Positions 26,140-36,149 of a stretch of 64,000 nt of DNA are shown here, piece after piece. The stretch is from assembly GCA_002730875.1 (NCBI GenBank), contig PCBI01000015.1, forward strand, positions 354,600-418,599. The letters run 5' to 3'. Below the pieces are notes generated by a model. The model ran no database searches and had not been told where the DNA came from. It was given only the letters and a program-made list of their open reading frames with translations. This stretch comes from Spirochaetaceae bacterium. GTDB taxonomy: Bacteria > Spirochaetota > Leptospiria > Leptospirales > Leptonemataceae. A program made the translations under genes and the position numbers. Positions within the stretch are counted from its first letter, which is position 1. Each line of letters opens with the position of its first letter.

Positions 26140-26871
26140 TCAAATCTGACCGGTGAGTCGTGCCATGAAATACTGACGTAGTTTTAGAATTTCTCTTTCG
26201 TTTACGTGCATGGGCTCCCGGCGAATCTCTTCCATTTGCCTGCGCTCCACCGGAGTCATCATTTCATATAGCGCCAGCAGGCTCTCTTTTGTCAGCGATT
26301 GAAGAATCAAATGGATTCGATTTTTCGGAGGCGTGTACTTTACGGGACTTTCGCGGCCGGGTTTTTCCCAGTACCAGCTACGGAGAATATCCGTGGCGCC
26401 CCGCGGATCGGCGGCCACCAGCTGCGAAAGATATACCCTGGTCATATCCTTCTTCTGCTGATTGCCTGCCGCTTCAGCGCTGGAAATCTGAGCATTTCCG
26501 CCGGACGCACCGGAAGCGACGTTATAGGAACCGGACGGTTTAGCAGCCCCTTTTGAATCAGAGCCCGACCCTGGATTGGTTGTACTGCCCGAACGGTTGC
26601 CGGTACCTCCGGCCACTACATGTCCCCCTTCCAGCCTGGGAACCGACCATCCCTTTAATTCCCGGGTCTCCTGCACCCCCGGACTTGGATCCGCAGTCCC
26701 GGACCGCCCTGATGGAGCCGCGGCATCTTTAGAACCAGTATCCGGGATTTGACCTTTGCGGTGCTTTTTGCCGCCATCGTTCGGTCTGTCCTCTTTCTTC
26801 TTCACCGGAAAATCCGCTTTCTGGAACTGTCTTTCCGGTTTCCATTCCTTCATAGTTCCAATATCGGACAT
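26140..26871 (-). CDS. Cytosolic protein with FliF-C-like and FliG-N-like helices
   Basis: A 243-residue protein. Residues 1-~145 are a Lys/Gly/Ser/Pro-rich, probably disordered region. Residues 152-170 (VAADPRGATDILRSWYWEK) resemble the FliG-binding C-terminal helix of FliF. The next part, HLILQSLTKESLLALYEMM followed by TPVERRQMEEIRRE, has the spacing of a FliG N-terminal repeat (hhLxSLxxExxxxhhxxhxxxE). There is no membrane segment. It could be an adaptor that docks on FliG or mimics the FliF-FliG joint; this is inference from short helices. It is convergent with the ArsA pair and divergent from prfC. The start is uncertain: ATG at 26871 or at 26853. Confidence 0.6.
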   Translation of the reverse strand: MSDIGTMKEWKPERQFQKADFPVKKKEDRPNDGGKKHRKGQIPDTGSKDAAAPSGRSGTADPSPGVQETRELKGWSVPRLEGGHVVAGGTGNRSGSTTNPGSGSDSKGAAKPSGSYNVASGASGGNAQISSAEAAGNQQKKDMTRVYLSQLVAADPRGATDILRSWYWEKPGRESPVKYTPPKNRIHLILQSLTKESLLALYEMMTPVERRQMEEIRREPMHVNEREILKLRQYFMARLTGQI

Positions 26872-26948
26872 TATCCGACATAGTCCAGGGCAAACCTGGT
26901 CTGGCGGAATTCATTTGATCCGTATCGTCAGCCGGGAAACCTGACCCG

Positions 26949-28523
26949 GTGGAGCTCCAAAAGGAAATAGAAAGAAGACGGGCTTTTGCCATTATTGCTC
27001 ATCCGGATGCGGGAAAAACAACGCTCACAGAAAAGCTTCTACTTTACGGGGGCGCCATTCAGCTGGCCGGCCACGTTCGAGCCAAGAAGGACCGAAAAAA
27101 GACCAAATCCGACTGGATGACCATGGAACAGGAACGGGGCATTTCCGTAAGCACCGCGGCCCTTCAGTTTCTGTATGAAGATCATATTCTCAACCTTTTG
27201 GACACGCCGGGCCACGAGGACTTCTCCGAGGATACCTACCGTACATTGATGGCCGTGGATAGCGCCATCATGCTTCTGGACGGCGCCCGGGGCGTGGAGC
27301 CGCAAACCATCAAACTATTCCATGTCTGTCGACAGCGAAACATTCCCATTGTTACCTTCATAAACAAGATGGATCATTTTGCCAGGGACCCCTTCTCTTT
27401 GCTGGATGAAGTAGAAAAGGTTCTGGGCATCACCGCTGTGCCACTGTTCTGGCCCATCGGTTCCGGTCCCGACTTCAAAGGCGTCTACGACCTGCGTTCC
27501 AGGCAGGTCTTTCGATATGAAAAAACAACGGGCGGCGCCTTCCCCGCGCCCACCGCAACCAGCGGTCTGGACGATCCGGATCTCAAGTCTTTAATGGATG
27601 AAGAACTCTACGAAACCTTTCGCGAAGGCGTGGAGCTTTCCTCCGAGGCGTTGCCGGAATTCGACGAGTCCGAGTTCCTAAAAGGAAACATGACTCCGGT
27701 GTTCTTTGGCTCGGCTTTGAATAATTTCGGAGTGGAGCTTTTTCTAAAACGATTCCTGGAGATTGCTCCCCGGCCTGCAAGTATACCGCTGGAAGACGGA
27801 GGTGTACTCAAGCCGGACAGCCCGGGATTCTCCGCCTTCGTTTTTAAGCTGCAGGCAAACATGAACCGGGCCCACCGGGACCGGGTGGCCTTTGTAAGGG
27901 TTACATCCGGATTGTTCGAACGCGGTATGACTGTAAACATCTCAGGTCAGAAGAAGACAGCTCGATTATCCAGTCCGGTGGCCTTCTTTGGACAGGAACG
28001 TTCCACTATCGACAATGCCTATCCGGGGGACATTATCGGGCTGATCAATCCCGGGTTGTACAAGCTGGGCGACGTATTGTACACTGGCGAAGAGCCAAAT
28101 TTTCATCCGCTTCCCCGATTTGCACCGGAGCTCTTCGCACGGCTGGTCCCGGAGGACACTTCCAAGCTCAAGCAGTTCAGAAAAGGCTTGCAGGAACTGC
28201 CCGAAGAAGGCGTGGTTCAAGTGTTCACCACTGGCGACGGATCGGCGATCATTGGCGCGGTGGGTCAGCTTCAATTCGAGGTGATTCGCCATCGTATGCA
28301 GGACGAATATGGCGTCCCCTGCAGGCTGGAAAACGTGGGCTACGAGTGCTCGCGCTGGATCAAACCCGAAGACAAGAATAAGTTCAGCGGATATGACCTT
28401 GTCGTATACGATGAAAACAACAATCCGGTGGTTCTATTCAAAAGCGAGTTCAGGATGCAGAGCTTTAAGCGTGAAAAGCCAGACGTAGAGCTCTTCGAGT
28501 CGCCCATTCGCTCCCTGAAATGA
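26949..28523 (+). CDS. prfC: Peptide chain release factor 3
   Basis: A translational GTPase that recycles RF1 and RF2 from the ribosome after termination. G1 is AHPDAGKTTLTEK, the G2/switch region is MEQERGISVSTAALQF, G3 is DTPGHEDFSEDT and G4 is NKMD. The C-terminal region GDGSAIIGAVGQLQFEVIRHRM is the RF3 signature that separates it from EF-G. The 524-residue length is normal. The start is GTG. It is divergent from the FliF-C-like gene with a 77-base gap and is followed by a 249-base gap in which no feature was found. Confidence 0.96.
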   Translation: MELQKEIERRRAFAIIAHPDAGKTTLTEKLLLYGGAIQLAGHVRAKKDRKKTKSDWMTMEQERGISVSTAALQFLYEDHILNLLDTPGHEDFSEDTYRTLMAVDSAIMLLDGARGVEPQTIKLFHVCRQRNIPIVTFINKMDHFARDPFSLLDEVEKVLGITAVPLFWPIGSGPDFKGVYDLRSRQVFRYEKTTGGAFPAPTATSGLDDPDLKSLMDEELYETFREGVELSSEALPEFDESEFLKGNMTPVFFGSALNNFGVELFLKRFLEIAPRPASIPLEDGGVLKPDSPGFSAFVFKLQANMNRAHRDRVAFVRVTSGLFERGMTVNISGQKKTARLSSPVAFFGQERSTIDNAYPGDIIGLINPGLYKLGDVLYTGEEPNFHPLPRFAPELFARLVPEDTSKLKQFRKGLQELPEEGVVQVFTTGDGSAIIGAVGQLQFEVIRHRMQDEYGVPCRLENVGYECSRWIKPEDKNKFSGYDLVVYDENNNPVVLFKSEFRMQSFKREKPDVELFESPIRSLK

Positions 28524-28772
28524 GCAATGATGGCGCAAAGCTTTGCAAAGATTGAATCGAAACAGTTATGCTGCTCCTGGAAAGGCATCAATCCGAAGCG
28601 GAGCTCCAAAGCAGAAAGGGATTACCCACCGCTGTCTGAGTCGGGAAGGTCGGTTACAGCCGGTTTGTGACTGGCCAAGCCGGAGACCGTTTCGGCGCTT
28701 TGCATGATGCGACAGCTATGAATTGAATGAGGCAGATACCAGGACCAGGGAAATTGAGACGGGATGGAATAA

Positions 28773-29369
28773 ATGGAAAATGATCTACCGGCCAGTCTGA
28801 AAGGCCATTTCTTGATATCTGAATCCAATATGATGGATCCTAATTTCAAGCAAACAGTTGTATTCATGGTAGAACACAACGACGAAGGCGGCTTTGGCCT
28901 GGTAGTGAATCGACAATCGGATCTTACTGTGGCAGATATTATTCCCGAACTTGCCAATGATATTGGCGCCCGAAGACCCGTGTATGTTGGCGGCCCGGTG
29001 CAGCAGGAACTGGTTTCGGCGCTTCATTCGGCCTTACCGGACGGTCCGTCCTCCACGGCCATGGAGATTGTTCCAGGCGTATTCTTTGAACCAGGCTTCC
29101 GGCAGCTGCAAAAGTTCTTCGAGCCGGAGATTTGGGAATCCATCCCGCTGGAGGATCAGCCGGTCATTCACACATTTCTGGGATACTCGGGATGGGCGCC
29201 GGGGCAGCTGGAAGAGGAGATGCGTTCCGGCTCCTGGGTTACTCTAAAGGCGCGGCCGAACATAGTCTTTCATCCTAACCCCGAACAGGGCTGGCGGGAT
29301 GCCCTGCGAGCCAAAGGCGGCATCTACAAAATCTTTGCGGATTCAAACCAGGACCCGTCTTTGAATTGA
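28773..29369 (+). CDS. algH: AlgH/YqgE family protein (UPF0301)
   Basis: A 198-residue member of the YqgE/AlgH family, whose structure is known but whose biochemical role is not settled. Diagnostic segments are LKGHFLISESNMMDPNFKQT at the N-terminus, GGFGLVVNRQSDLTVADI, VYVGGPVQQE, HTFLGYSGWAPGQLEEE and the SWVTLKA stretch near the end. The length and order match the family. It stands alone between prfC and a convergent gene; no regulatory partner is visible. Confidence 0.93.
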   Translation: MENDLPASLKGHFLISESNMMDPNFKQTVVFMVEHNDEGGFGLVVNRQSDLTVADIIPELANDIGARRPVYVGGPVQQELVSALHSALPDGPSSTAMEIVPGVFFEPGFRQLQKFFEPEIWESIPLEDQPVIHTFLGYSGWAPGQLEEEMRSGSWVTLKARPNIVFHPNPEQGWRDALRAKGGIYKIFADSNQDPSLN

Positions 29370-29462
29370 TTTGTCCTTCCGCCGGGCCGTCAGTGCCGAG
29401 AGGCATAGCATTGGAAGAGTACGGACCGGCCGAGCAGCCAGGACGCTCCAGGCGAAACGGAT

Positions 29463-30842
29463 TCAGTCTTCCAGCGCTCTTTCCAGGGCCACCGAACTAC
29501 CATGGTAGAGCTTCCTTTCATGATTTGAAGCGATGGCCTCATTCATGGCTTTAAGGGCGCCGGGATCCTTTCTCCATTCCTTCAGATCCTGAAGGGCTTC
29601 TTGCGCCGTTCTTCGCTCCGGAGTGGATTCACCGAGCTTATATCCATAGTCCGCGGAAAATCCCTCATGGTCGCCCACGCGTCGAAGAAACAATCGGGGA
29701 ATGGGATAGAAGGCCAGTTCCGATGGCTTGGTTGCCAGAATGTCCGAATACACAATGGCATAGTCGGTGGCATACACCGCTTCGTAGCGGCTTTCAAAAT
29801 AGAACAGAATCAGATCGTAGTCTTCCAGAATGGCAGGCAGGTTCTGAACATCCGACAAGCTTCGGCAAACCTTGTAGCGTACAGTCCTTCGTTCCAGAAG
29901 TTTCGTTACCGTTTCGAAGAAATCCTGATGATCTCCACAGTTGATGATGGGCTGGTAACCGCCCAGCAGATCGGCATCGTCCAGGATACCGGCAATCCAT
30001 CCTTTCAGAAATTTCTTTTGCGCGCCGGCTCCGCCCACCGGTATCAGGAGCCGGAGTCGGTCCTTTCTTTCCAGTCGCCCCAGTCGTTCCGATGTTGCAT
30101 TCTCCAGAGTGCTGAGCACAGGTTCGGACACCCAGTGACCGGCAAACTCGATGTCCGATTCTTCTACACCCATTTCCAGATAGCCATCGCGCATATGCCG
30201 GGTCTGCACCAGGTTCAACGCTCCGGGACAAAGCAAAAAGTACTGCGGCAGAGTGTCGTTCACCAGATGAATGATTCGCTCAAAACCCAGCGACGCTGCA
30301 ATGTGCGCATTGAGCGGATAGGTGGTGACGATGGGCGTGCTGCGATCCATTCCTGAATAAAGCGCGATCAGTCGCCCGGCCAGAAGCATGGAGAAATGCA
30401 GAGCGCCAATGCCCCCGCCGGTCATGGCTTTGCCCCACATCCATTCTACCGGGCCGCCAATTTCCGTGGCCATGCGCGAAAACTGACTGTAGAGGGAATC
30501 CAATCGTTCTATGCAGGTAGCCTCGTTGGATTCGATGGCCAGCAAATCGTGCAAGGCTGTGGCGATGCCGCGCTCCACGGACTGGCTGTAAACCGAGAAA
30601 GCCATTCTATGATGACCGTAGCCCATGCGAATGGTTCCGGTAAACAATTCGTAGGGCTTCAAGCCGCCCTGGGCTCGTTCGTCCTCCATACCCGTGATCA
30701 AGTCAACCCCGGGGAAGTAAGGGGAAGGCCCGGCCTGCAACTCCATCTTTCGCGCCGGAGGATACATGGACATGAGCCAGTCCACTACCAGCGGATTGAA
30801 TATAGAGGATGTTAGATCCGGTTTCTGTCCGTACAACTTCAC
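29463..30842 (-). CDS. Uncharacterised protein, possible GT-B-like fold
   Basis: A 459-residue cytosolic protein. The segment GTIRMGYGHHRMAFSVYSQ near residue 70 resembles the N-terminal glycine/His loop of MurG/MGDG-synthase-type GT-B glycosyltransferases. The middle LRLLIPVGGAGAQKKFLKGW and the later LPAILEDYDLILFYFES fit a second Rossmann-like half. That suggests a nucleotide-sugar or sugar-phosphate enzyme, but no family is recognised with certainty. The GTG start overlaps the secA stop by one base (TAGTG), so it is translated by coupling to secA. The start is fixed by that overlap. Confidence 0.65.
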   Translation of the reverse strand: MKLYGQKPDLTSSIFNPLVVDWLMSMYPPARKMELQAGPSPYFPGVDLITGMEDERAQGGLKPYELFTGTIRMGYGHHRMAFSVYSQSVERGIATALHDLLAIESNEATCIERLDSLYSQFSRMATEIGGPVEWMWGKAMTGGGIGALHFSMLLAGRLIALYSGMDRSTPIVTTYPLNAHIAASLGFERIIHLVNDTLPQYFLLCPGALNLVQTRHMRDGYLEMGVEESDIEFAGHWVSEPVLSTLENATSERLGRLERKDRLRLLIPVGGAGAQKKFLKGWIAGILDDADLLGGYQPIINCGDHQDFFETVTKLLERRTVRYKVCRSLSDVQNLPAILEDYDLILFYFESRYEAVYATDYAIVYSDILATKPSELAFYPIPRLFLRRVGDHEGFSADYGYKLGESTPERRTAQEALQDLKEWRKDPGALKAMNEAIASNHERKLYHGSSVALERALED

Positions 30843-33676
30843 TATTTACGCTTCCTTCTTCTAGATCCTTTCCGCTTGGACGCCCCACCGCCAGAAACAA
30901 CAGCCGGGGCTTCACCGCTTCGTTTAGGCTGGGATTCGCCTACCACCTGTCCCGGGGCTGGCCCGCCCTTTCCGGCCGGGGGCGCTTCAAAGCTTTCCAT
31001 GCTTTCGTGACTGGCGGTTCCCAGGTTCCGGCGCCGGGCGCTGGTTTGCTCCACCGGTCCTTCGATCTGAACGCGGAAAAGGAACTCCACAATCTGGGCC
31101 TTCACCGTATCCATAATGGCATCGAACAGCTTGAAGCCCTGGAGCTTGTATTCCACCAGCGGGTTGCGCTCGGAATAGGAAGAAGCCCAGATGCCTTCGC
31201 GCAGATGATCCATCTGGTACAGGTGCTCTTTCCAGCGAGCGTCAATGATATCGATTGCGATTCGTTTCTCAATGTAGCGGAAGTTCTCTTCGCCTACGGA
31301 ATCCACACGCTCCTGATAGTACTTGCGCGCTTCTTCGTTGATGTATTCGAAAACAGCGGCTTGCGGATCACGATCGGTCTTGAAGTCCTCGGGTTTGATA
31401 TCCAGCCGCAGGCCAAGGCCGTTAAGCATCCATTCATGCAGACTGGCCAGATCCCAGCGAGTTGGATCGTTGGTTTCGCAGAACTCCAGGATGCGCTGTT
31501 CCAGGACTTCTTCAGACCATTCCAGCACCGTGTCTCGGATACTGTCCTGTTCCAGGACTTTGTTCCTTTCCGTGTAGATGATTTCGCGCTGACGATTCAT
31601 TACGTCATCGTATTCGAGCAAATGCTTTCGAATGTCGAAGTTATGGCTCTCCACGCGCTTTTGAGCCCGGGCAATGGCCCGATCCACCATGCCGGCTTCC
31701 AGTTCCTGACCTTCGGTCATCCCCAGACGCTCCATGAGCCCCATGATGCGCGGCCCGCCGAACAATCGCATCAGGTTGTCTTCCAGGCTGAGGTAGAATC
31801 TGCTGGAACCCGGATCCCCCTGACGACCGGAACGGCCCCGAAGCTGGTTGTCGATTCGACGGGCTTCGTGACGCTCCGTGCCTACAATGTGCAGTCCGCC
31901 GGCTTCTTTGACCTGCTTGTGAAAACCAAGCCAGATGTGCGCCCGATCCAGAATCTCTTTGGCCTGTTTGGAAGCGGAGCTTCCCATGATTCGGTTGGCT
32001 TCCTCTTTGGCTCGATCGAACTGCTTCTTGAGCAAGGCCTCTTTGAATTTCTCTACCGCCGGTTCGGACTCTTCCAGTCCGTCCAGATCCTTCATATAGA
32101 GCGGCGCGCCGCCGAGAACAATGTCCGTTCCTCGGCCGGCCATGTTGGTTGCCACGGTCACTGCTCCGGGCTTTCCGGCATTCTCTACAATTTCAGCTTC
32201 CCGCTGATGCTGCTTCGCATTCAATACATTGTGCGGTATATTGTGCTTCTTGAGAATAGCGGAAAGCATTTCAGATTTTTCGATGGAAACAGTTCCCACC
32301 AGTACCGGTTGCTTGTTTTCGATACAGTCTTCAATGTCGCGGGCGATGGCCTCAAACTTTTCCTTTTCGGTCCTGTACACGCGGTCTGGATAATCAATAC
32401 GTCGAACCGGTTCATTCGTGGGTACTACTACCACTTCCAGTCCATAGATCTTACGGAATTCTTCGGCCTCAGTATCTGCCGTTCCGGTCATTCCGGATAG
32501 TTTGCTGTACAGGCGAAAGAAGTTCTGAAAAGTAACGGAAGCCAGTGTCTGGGTTTCCTGTTTAATGGTAACCCCTTCTTTGGCTTCAATGGCCTGGTGC
32601 AGACCATCGGAATAGCGCCTGCCTTCCATCATTCGGCCTGTGTGTTCATCGACGATGATCACTTCGCCGTTTCGAACCACGTAGTCTACTTCGTCTTTGA
32701 AGATCAGGTGCGCCTTCAGCGCCTGATTGGTATGGGCCACCAGTTCTACGTTTTCCGGAGCGTAGAGGTTTTCCACTCCCAGAAGCTCTTCCACCCGCTT
32801 TACGCCTTCTTCGGTGAGAAGAACGTTCCTGGACTTTTCATCGATATCGAAGTAATAGCCAAAAGCTACGTGGGGCTCCTCTTTGCCGGGCTCCACTTCT
32901 TTGGGCTCGGGCTCCGGGGCTTTTTCTTCATCCCGAAGTAACTGTCGAATGGCTTTGTCCAGACGATTGTACTTGTCGGTGTTTTCGTCGGCAGGTCCCG
33001 AGATAATCAACGGCGTTCGCGCTTCGTCGATGAGAATGGAGTCTACTTCGTCCACGATAGCGTAGTTAAAGCCGCGCTGAACGCGAAACTCGAGTTCGGA
33101 AACCATGTTATCCCGCAGGAAATCGAATCCGAACTCGTTGTTGGTTCCGTAGGTGATGTCAGAGCCATACGCTACCTTGCGCTGCTCGGGATTCATTTCG
33201 TGCTGAATCACTCCTACGGATACGCCCAGAAGCTCAAAAACAGGCTTCATCCAGGCCGCATCGCGACGGGCCAGGTAGTCGTTTACTGTAACGACGTGCA
33301 CGCCCTTGCCGGACAGAGCATTCAAGTATACCGGCAGCGTGGATGTAAGAGTCTTACCTTCACCGGTTTTCATTTCGGCGATTTTACCGCTATGGAGCAC
33401 CATACCGCCCATCATCTGAACGTCAAAGTGACGCATACCCAGGGTTCGCCAGGCGGCTTCGCGCACCAGAGCAAAAGCCTCCGGAAGTATGTCATCCAGG
33501 GTTTCGCCGTCCTGAATACGCTTTCTGAACTCGTCGCTCTTGCGGGCAAAATCGCCCTGCTCCAGCTTCTGCATTTCCGGTTCCAGGTCGTTGATTTGAT
33601 CCACTACCGGAAGCATGCGCTTTATATCGCGCTCATGCTTGGTTCCTACTACCAGTTGTACAATCTTACCGAGCAT
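30842..33676 (-). CDS. secA: Preprotein translocase ATPase SecA
   Basis: The motor that pushes unfolded preproteins through SecYEG. The 944 residues contain Walker A in [13 protein letters not shown], the DEAD-like [29 protein letters not shown], the second RecA domain with [17 protein letters not shown], and the [20 protein letters not shown] motif VI. A charged insertion in the variable region reads [19 protein letters not shown]. The C-terminus ends in a Lys/Arg-rich tail and lacks the Cys-rich zinc/SecB-binding motif seen in many proteobacteria. GAGGA precedes the ATG. A GT-B-like gene is coupled downstream. Confidence 0.97.
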   Translation of the reverse strand: MLGKIVQLVVGTKHERDIKRMLPVVDQINDLEPEMQKLEQGDFARKSDEFRKRIQDGETLDDILPEAFALVREAAWRTLGMRHFDVQMMGGMVLHSGKIAEMKTGEGKTLTSTLPVYLNALSGKGVHVVTVNDYLARRDAAWMKPVFELLGVSVGVIQHEMNPEQRKVAYGSDITYGTNNEFGFDFLRDNMVSELEFRVQRGFNYAIVDEVDSILIDEARTPLIISGPADENTDKYNRLDKAIRQLLRDEEKAPEPEPKEVEPGKEEPHVAFGYYFDIDEKSRNVLLTEEGVKRVEELLGVENLYAPENVELVAHTNQALKAHLIFKDEVDYVVRNGEVIIVDEHTGRMMEGRRYSDGLHQAIEAKEGVTIKQETQTLASVTFQNFFRLYSKLSGMTGTADTEAEEFRKIYGLEVVVVPTNEPVRRIDYPDRVYRTEKEKFEAIARDIEDCIENKQPVLVGTVSIEKSEMLSAILKKHNIPHNVLNAKQHQREAEIVENAGKPGAVTVATNMAGRGTDIVLGGAPLYMKDLDGLEESEPAVEKFKEALLKKQFDRAKEEANRIMGSSASKQAKEILDRAHIWLGFHKQVKEAGGLHIVGTERHEARRIDNQLRGRSGRQGDPGSSRFYLSLEDNLMRLFGGPRIMGLMERLGMTEGQELEAGMVDRAIARAQKRVESHNFDIRKHLLEYDDVMNRQREIIYTERNKVLEQDSIRDTVLEWSEEVLEQRILEFCETNDPTRWDLASLHEWMLNGLGLRLDIKPEDFKTDRDPQAAVFEYINEEARKYYQERVDSVGEENFRYIEKRIAIDIIDARWKEHLYQMDHLREGIWASSYSERNPLVEYKLQGFKLFDAIMDTVKAQIVEFLFRVQIEGPVEQTSARRRNLGTASHESMESFEAPPAGKGGPAPGQVVGESQPKRSGEAPAVVSGGGASKRKGSRRRKRK

Positions 33677-33800
33677 AGATTCCTCAATTATAGATGCCGA
33701 CGGCCCGGGGCCTGTTGCGGCGTTTTTGTGGCTTTGCAGCCAAGTATTATTCCATCGTTTCCCTGGAGTGTTTCGTACGGCGCCTTGCTGGCGCTCTTTT

Positions 33801-35288
33801 TCATTCCGATTTCACCGGGCCCGATTCAGGGGTCATCCTTTTCTTTCCCGGAAGCACCAGCCCCAGAAGGGCCCAGAAAGGCACCATCACTTCATCGTCC
33901 AGAAAGAAGCACTGGAACCATCCGCCAAAGAATACAATCAACAGCCCAAATCGCCACATTCGGGCTCGCCCCCCGGAATTGAGAATGGCCAGAATGACCG
34001 ATCCCCAGAACCCCAGAAATAGAATGGCGGCCGGGACTCCGCCAATGGCGGCAAAGTTGAATAGATCGTTGTGGGCATGGCCCCGCTGGATCAGAGCATA
34101 GGGATAATATAGATAGGGTTCTTTCTTTCCGGTAAGCAAAATATCCTGGCGCACATGGTCCTCAAATCCCCCCGGTCCTACGCCGGTGATGGGATATCGT
34201 GCCGTCATCTTCAGGGCCGCGTCCCAGACCATGAGCCGCTGATAGTCTGTGTGCTTCTCTTCTCCCGCCGTGGCCGCCGCAATCTCACGCATCCGTCCCT
34301 CGCTACTGTCCAGCACCAGCAGTCCCAGTCCAACAAGGACCAGTAGGCCAAGCACCGCGCCGGCCGGCAGAATCAGAGCCCGGGCCCGCTTTTTCCATCG
34401 GGAACGAATGAACCAGTACAGTCCGATGATCGCTGAAAGAACCGTTCCCAGAAGAGCGCTACGGCCGCTGTTTAGCCACAGAACCAGCCCCAGCGCCACA
34501 AGAGCCACGCCGTGTATCCAGAAGGCCCGGGACTTCAAGGCTTGCAGCGGGCTGCGTACATAGCGACTGGCCACCGAGAAGGAAAGATAAATTAGAAACA
34601 GACCCGCCAGAGCAGCATACGTCAGGTGTGTGTTAAGAAGACCGATGGGCATGAATAGATGGATAACCCGGGATCCAGGTAAAGGAATGCTGCCCACATG
34701 GTGCTGAAGCCGGGCATCCGCCGAATCCTCCCAATTGCTGGCGATATACTGGGGAATTTTGGCCAGCCGAAACTCGGTGAATACCGAGACGAAACCTGCC
34801 ACCAGCATAATCACGCCGGCCCAGAAAAAGCAACGGAGGAGCCATCGACGGCTTCGACCATCCCTGGAGTGCGCGTAGGTCCATAGCCCGGCCAGGATCA
34901 GGAAGGCATCCTTTAGCTCTTTGTTCCAGCCCTGTTTCAGATGCCACCCGAACGACTCCAGAGTCCCCGAAGGCATAAGCGAATTATCCAGATAGCCGGC
35001 ATAGGCGGCGGTGGCCCGAATCAGCAAAGAGATGGCCAGCCAGCCAAAGAGTCCGGCGGCCCACCAGAAGGGGGCCGGAATCCTCCAGGATGTACCGCTC
35101 ACGGAGTTCCTTCTTTCCCAGGACTCCCAGATCCAACCGATCACGGCCAGAAAGCCTCCCAGGCTAACCAGGCTAATGGACATGGCCGAGCCGACGATCA
35201 TTATGGCTCCGCCGGCAAAACTCAATCGATGGCTTGCGCCTTTCTGGTGAACGGAAAAGGATTGCATACATGTGGACCCGGGAAGCAT
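33801..35288 (-). CDS. O-antigen ligase/polymerase-like membrane protein (WaaL/Wzy_C family)
   Basis: A 495-residue polytopic protein with about eleven transmembrane helices. Family landmarks are [33 protein letters not shown] and the large-loop motif [15 protein letters not shown] with its conserved His residues. Such enzymes ligate O-antigen to lipid A-core or polymerise polysaccharide repeats at the outer face of the inner membrane. Ligase and polymerase cannot be separated by sequence alone. The start at 35288 has AAGGA close upstream; an ATG at 35267 is an alternative. It lies upstream of secA on the same strand with a 124-base gap. Confidence 0.82.
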   Translation of the reverse strand: MLPGSTCMQSFSVHQKGASHRLSFAGGAIMIVGSAMSISLVSLGGFLAVIGWIWESWERRNSVSGTSWRIPAPFWWAAGLFGWLAISLLIRATAAYAGYLDNSLMPSGTLESFGWHLKQGWNKELKDAFLILAGLWTYAHSRDGRSRRWLLRCFFWAGVIMLVAGFVSVFTEFRLAKIPQYIASNWEDSADARLQHHVGSIPLPGSRVIHLFMPIGLLNTHLTYAALAGLFLIYLSFSVASRYVRSPLQALKSRAFWIHGVALVALGLVLWLNSGRSALLGTVLSAIIGLYWFIRSRWKKRARALILPAGAVLGLLVLVGLGLLVLDSSEGRMREIAAATAGEEKHTDYQRLMVWDAALKMTARYPITGVGPGGFEDHVRQDILLTGKKEPYLYYPYALIQRGHAHNDLFNFAAIGGVPAAILFLGFWGSVILAILNSGGRARMWRFGLLIVFFGGWFQCFFLDDEVMVPFWALLGLVLPGKKRMTPESGPVKSE

Positions 35289-35342
35289 TCTTCCTTCAGT
35301 CCGCCAGGGCGGACTCAGACAGATTCTGGCAGAGGTAAGGCA

Positions 35343-36149
35343 TTGTCCAGCAGGGAAAAAATATTGATTCTAATCGTGGCGCTGGGCGGCTTTTTGTTTG
35401 TTCACTTTCGCCTGGCGCTCAGCGCTACTGGAGACCATGACTACTTGAAACCTTTCGAGCGGCCTCGAGCATTCAGTCGCTACAGCGCCGTGTGGAAAGG
35501 CGTCTATCCCGGGCTGATTCCGGAGCATGCCTTCGATGGAATGGAAAACACCTGTTTACGTATGCCTCTTACGGCCGCCGACTTTCAAAAATCACCGGGG
35601 TTGCCACCAGGCCAGACTGGCGATGCCTCAACAGGACCTGACACGTCCCGGCAACCAGACACTGTTCCGGATTACCTTTATCCCACCGTCACCGGCGAAC
35701 TGGGACTGAGCCATGGGGCAGGCGATCCGCCCTCCGTAGAGGACTTTTCCTTTCTAGAGTTGAAATTGTGCGACAGCGATAGTTCTGTCAGACCGGTGGC
35801 TGTAAAGGTCCAGTTCTTCCGACAGAAGTTGTACGATGTGGATCGACAGTACCGCGTGCCGGACCCGGCGGAGCACTGGAAAACCTATCGGTTCCGGTTG
35901 GACCGGAATGCGACGCAGCGATTCGATCTGGACCTGGAGCCTTTTGCTCCTTCCCGGGGATTCCCGGATGAGTTCTACAACGTTTGGGTCCGCCTAATTT
36001 TCGAACTGCCTGCGCAACCGGGCCGCAGACAGACGACCTCTGAAATCTGCATCCGCGATGTCCAGGTGGGCAATCGGGCTTTCTTCCATAGCGCCAGGGG
36101 TCCGGGCGCCGGCAACAACCAGGAGAACGACGAAAACGCATGCCCCTGA
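35343..36149 (+). CDS. Membrane-anchored or secreted protein of unknown function
   Basis: A protein of about 268 residues. The frame stays open far upstream, antisense to the ligase-like gene, but that part is Gln/Gly/Pro-rich noise. The true start is taken as the TTG at 35343, which has AGAGG upstream and gives an N-terminal hydrophobic helix (ILILIVALGGFLFVHFRLAL). The remainder is a probable extracytoplasmic beta-sandwich (FSFLELKLCDSDSSVRPVAV, FYNVWVRLIFELP) of carbohydrate-binding or jelly-roll appearance, interrupted by a Gly/Thr/Pro-rich stretch. It overlaps the YihY-like gene by ten bases, indicating coupling. The role is unknown. Confidence 0.65.
   Translation: MSSREKILILIVALGGFLFVHFRLALSATGDHDYLKPFERPRAFSRYSAVWKGVYPGLIPEHAFDGMENTCLRMPLTAADFQKSPGLPPGQTGDASTGPDTSRQPDTVPDYLYPTVTGELGLSHGAGDPPSVEDFSFLELKLCDSDSSVRPVAVKVQFFRQKLYDVDRQYRVPDPAEHWKTYRFRLDRNATQRFDLDLEPFAPSRGFPDEFYNVWVRLIFELPAQPGRRQTTSEICIRDVQVGNRAFFHSARGPGAGNNQENDENACP

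Noticed and set aside
28524..28772. 249-base gap between prfC and algH
   Set aside because: Checked for small genes, terminators and RNA structure; nothing convincing was found.
30809..32500. 563-codon plus-strand open frame
   Set aside because: It is exactly antisense to secA, its translation has no recognisable motif, and secA is certain.
33780..33801. GCGCC-TTGCT-GGCGC hairpin followed by TCTTTTT on the plus strand
   Set aside because: It looks like a plus-strand terminator, but both neighbouring genes are on the minus strand and no plus-strand transcript unit ends there.
34941..35342. N-terminal extension of the plus-strand frame ending at 36149
   Set aside because: The extension is antisense to the ligase-like gene and Gln/Gly/Pro-rich; a TTG with a ribosome-binding site at 35343 gives a sensible membrane anchor.
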